This document shows positions 14,089 to 15,260 of a DNA stretch of 15,260 bases, piece after piece; the first letter of the stretch is position 1, and every line of letters starts with the position of its first letter. The notes below the pieces were generated by a model that saw only the letters and a program-made list of their open reading frames with translations, was not told where the DNA came from and did not search any database. The stretch comes from Pseudomonadota bacterium (lineage in GTDB: Bacteria > Pseudomonadota > Alphaproteobacteria > Rhizobiales > Hyphomicrobiaceae). Position numbers and translations under genes: made by a program. The stretch lies in contig JAEYYQ010000159.1 in the NCBI GenBank assembly GCA_023428365.1, positions 1 through 15,260 of the forward strand, written 5' to 3'.

Positions 14089-14997
14089 TTAGCTGCGTGT
14101 GAGGAACGCTCTTACCGTTCTCCACGGTCGCCCGTCGATCGCCGCAAGACCCATGCCGATCAAGGCCATACCCGCGAAATGCTTCAGCCGCAGTGTCTCG
14201 CCCAGGAGTAACGTGCCGAGCAGGATTGCACTGACGGGCACCAGGAAGGTGACCAGCGCCAAGTTGGTGGCACCCGCCGTGGCGAGAATGCGAAAATAGA
14301 GCACATACGCCAGCGCCGTAGAAATCGAAGCAACGCCGATCAAGGCCCCTATCGCGGCATGACTTGGCATTGGCAAGGTCCACGGCTGATCCACGATGAG
14401 CATGAGCGGCAGAAGCATCATGCTCGATGTGATGACCTGTCCCGTCGCAGTCATCATCGGCGTAACACCCATAGCCTTGAACCTGCGGCCGTAAATGCCG
14501 GCGAGCGCATACGACACTGCTCCGGCAAGACACATGAGCTGAGCTGCAACGTCGGTGCCCAGACCCTCGATCGCATCGAAGCCGATCATGACCGCGACAC
14601 CAATGAACCCCACCAGCACTCCGACCAGCTTGCCGCCGGTCATGTGTTCGTCGCTGGTCAGAAAATGTGCGAAGATCACCGTGAACAGTGGCGTGGCGGC
14701 GTTCAAGATCGACGCCACTCCCGCGGCGACGTGCTGCTGGCCCCAGACGATCACCGAGAACGGGATTGCATTGTTCAGAAGCCCCATGCCCGCGAACGCC
14801 ACCCAGACCAAGCGCTCCGCAGGCATTCGCTCTCCCCTGATATGGAGAACAGCCAGGAGGATGATTGCAGCCAGCGCGACGCGGAAGACGACAACGGTGA
14901 AAACCGGCAGCTCTCGGACAGCGGTGCTATTGAAAACAAACGAGGCTCCCCAGACCGCCGAAAGCGCGAGCAGCAGCCCCCATTCCAGGGGCGTCAT
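14089..14997 (-). CDS. EamA-domain (DMT superfamily) transporter, 10 TM
   Basis: A 302-residue inner-membrane transporter with two EamA repeats of five helices each. The first repeat begins WGLLLALSAVWGASFVFNSTAVRELPVF and includes ALNNAIPF-like and ILNAATPLFTVIFAHFL segments. The second begins about residue 150 and ends TNLALVTFLVPVSAILLGTLLLGETL, the usual conserved ninth to tenth helix region. Family members export amino acids or other small metabolites; the substrate cannot be read here. The frame is open upstream to 15138, but residues there are polar and unlike the family, so the ATG at 14997, which places the first helix at residue 6, is preferred. The gene is convergent with the amidohydrolase gene; only a short GCAGC/GCTGC stem lies at the junction. 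Confidence 0.9.
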   Translation of the reverse strand: MTPLEWGLLLALSAVWGASFVFNSTAVRELPVFTVVVFRVALAAIILLAVLHIRGERMPAERLVWVAFAGMGLLNNAIPFSVIVWGQQHVAAGVASILNAATPLFTVIFAHFLTSDEHMTGGKLVGVLVGFIGVAVMIGFDAIEGLGTDVAAQLMCLAGAVSYALAGIYGRRFKAMGVTPMMTATGQVITSSMMLLPLMLIVDQPWTLPMPSHAAIGALIGVASISTALAYVLYFRILATAGATNLALVTFLVPVSAILLGTLLLGETLRLKHFAGMALIGMGLAAIDGRPWRTVRAFLTRS

Positions 14998-15147
14998 CGG
15001 GCGATGGCTTAAGGATGGTGGCGGCACCGTCTTCCCTCCGCTCCAGCATCCTGAGTGCGAGACGGCCCGAAATCGTGCCACAAGCTGACAACCATGCGCG
15101 ACCCGTTTCTGGTCCAGCGCCCCGTCGTCCTCGAACATCCGCCCAGA

Positions 15148-15179
15148 AAAGAAAAAAGGCCGTCCGAAACCGAACGGCC
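15148..15179 (-). terminator. Intrinsic terminator for a leftward transcript entering from the right
   Basis: GGCCGTCCG (15158-15166) and CGAACGGCC (15171-15179) form a 9-bp stem with one G-T pair and a 4-base loop. On the minus strand the stem is followed at once by TTTTTTCTTTTC. This is a strong Rho-independent terminator. No coding frame closes just before it, so the transcript it ends is either non-coding or a long 3' UTR. Confidence 0.8.
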
Positions 15180-15260
15180 CAAGTCTAGGGAGGAAACGCC
15201 CAAAAGAGGGCAGTGAGTGAGATGGGAAACCATCGAACTCACGACAAGACTATATGCTGC
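15148..15260 (-). ncRNA. Candidate small RNA, 3' part (5' end beyond the window)
   Basis: Read leftward, the edge of the window shows in order: a double hairpin (outer stem 15213-15218 with 15237-15242, inner stem 15221-15225 with 15230-15234), a second hairpin (15198-15201 with 15208-15211), a single-stranded UUUCCUCCCUAG able to pair with Shine-Dalgarno sequences, and then the strong terminator. This layout is that of trans-acting alphaproteobacterial sRNAs that carry anti-Shine-Dalgarno CCUCC motifs. There is no open frame of convincing quality. On the other strand the apical loop would be GAAA with tandem G-A mismatches, so a plus-strand structured leader is an alternative reading. Confidence 0.42.

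Noticed and set aside
14998..15138. Upstream extension of the EamA transporter
   Set aside because: The 47 added residues are polar and outside the family pattern; the ATG at 14997 starts right before the first helix.

Overview
The window reads as chromosomal DNA of a high-GC alphaproteobacterium. The best guess is the Bradyrhizobium/Rhodopseudomonas group (Nitrobacteraceae) of the Hyphomicrobiales. Three things point there: a CpdR-type response regulator beside an N-formylglutamate amidohydrolase gene, a textbook EcfG (general stress sigma factor) promoter, and the style of the intergenic repeats. The assignment rests on protein family and motif recognition, not on a database search.

Left end (1-3663, plus strand): the 3' part of a chaperone-usher pilus operon of the sigma (Csu-like, spore-coat-U) type. 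It holds the C-terminus of a PapD-like chaperone, a compact outer-membrane usher and a two-domain spore-coat-U protein that is probably the pilus tip adhesin. The genes overlap by 29 and 4 bases, so they are probably translationally coupled. The pilin gene(s) should lie left of the window.

Middle left (3664-6089, plus strand): four small genes. These are a basic 173-aa protein of unknown function followed by a clear intrinsic terminator, a DUF6790-like membrane protein, a 45-aa single-pass membrane peptide, and a secreted Tyr/Pro/Trp-rich 101-aa protein with an exact EcfG promoter (GGAAC-16-CGTT) upstream. The last gene ends in a stem-loop that is convergent with the next operon.

Centre (6090-12043, minus strand): a self-contained type I secretion operon. 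It is transcribed leftward as an RTX heme peroxidase (870 aa), then a PrtD-type ABC exporter, then an HlyD-type adaptor. The outer-membrane TolC partner is not in the window. The peroxidase has an animal-type heme peroxidase domain, a short RTX calcium-binding block and a C-terminal export signal. Its N-terminus carries four tandem 25-residue Lys/Asp/Tyr/His repeats encoded by four 75-bp DNA repeats. A perfect 11-bp inverted repeat sits between the peroxidase and exporter genes. A promoter-like sequence overlapping a 9-bp inverted repeat lies upstream of the peroxidase.

Right part (12044-15260): a long non-coding stretch, then cpdR (minus), a divergent N-formylglutamate amidohydrolase (plus), a convergent EamA/DMT-family transporter (minus), and at the edge a leftward terminator preceded by strong hairpins and a CCUCC motif, which looks like the 3' end of a small RNA.

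The most interesting unit is the peroxidase operon. A secreted heme peroxidase fused to a Tyr-rich repeat tail, with a Tyr-rich secreted protein encoded a short distance away, raises the possibility of an oxidative protein cross-linking system at the cell surface. That link is inference.
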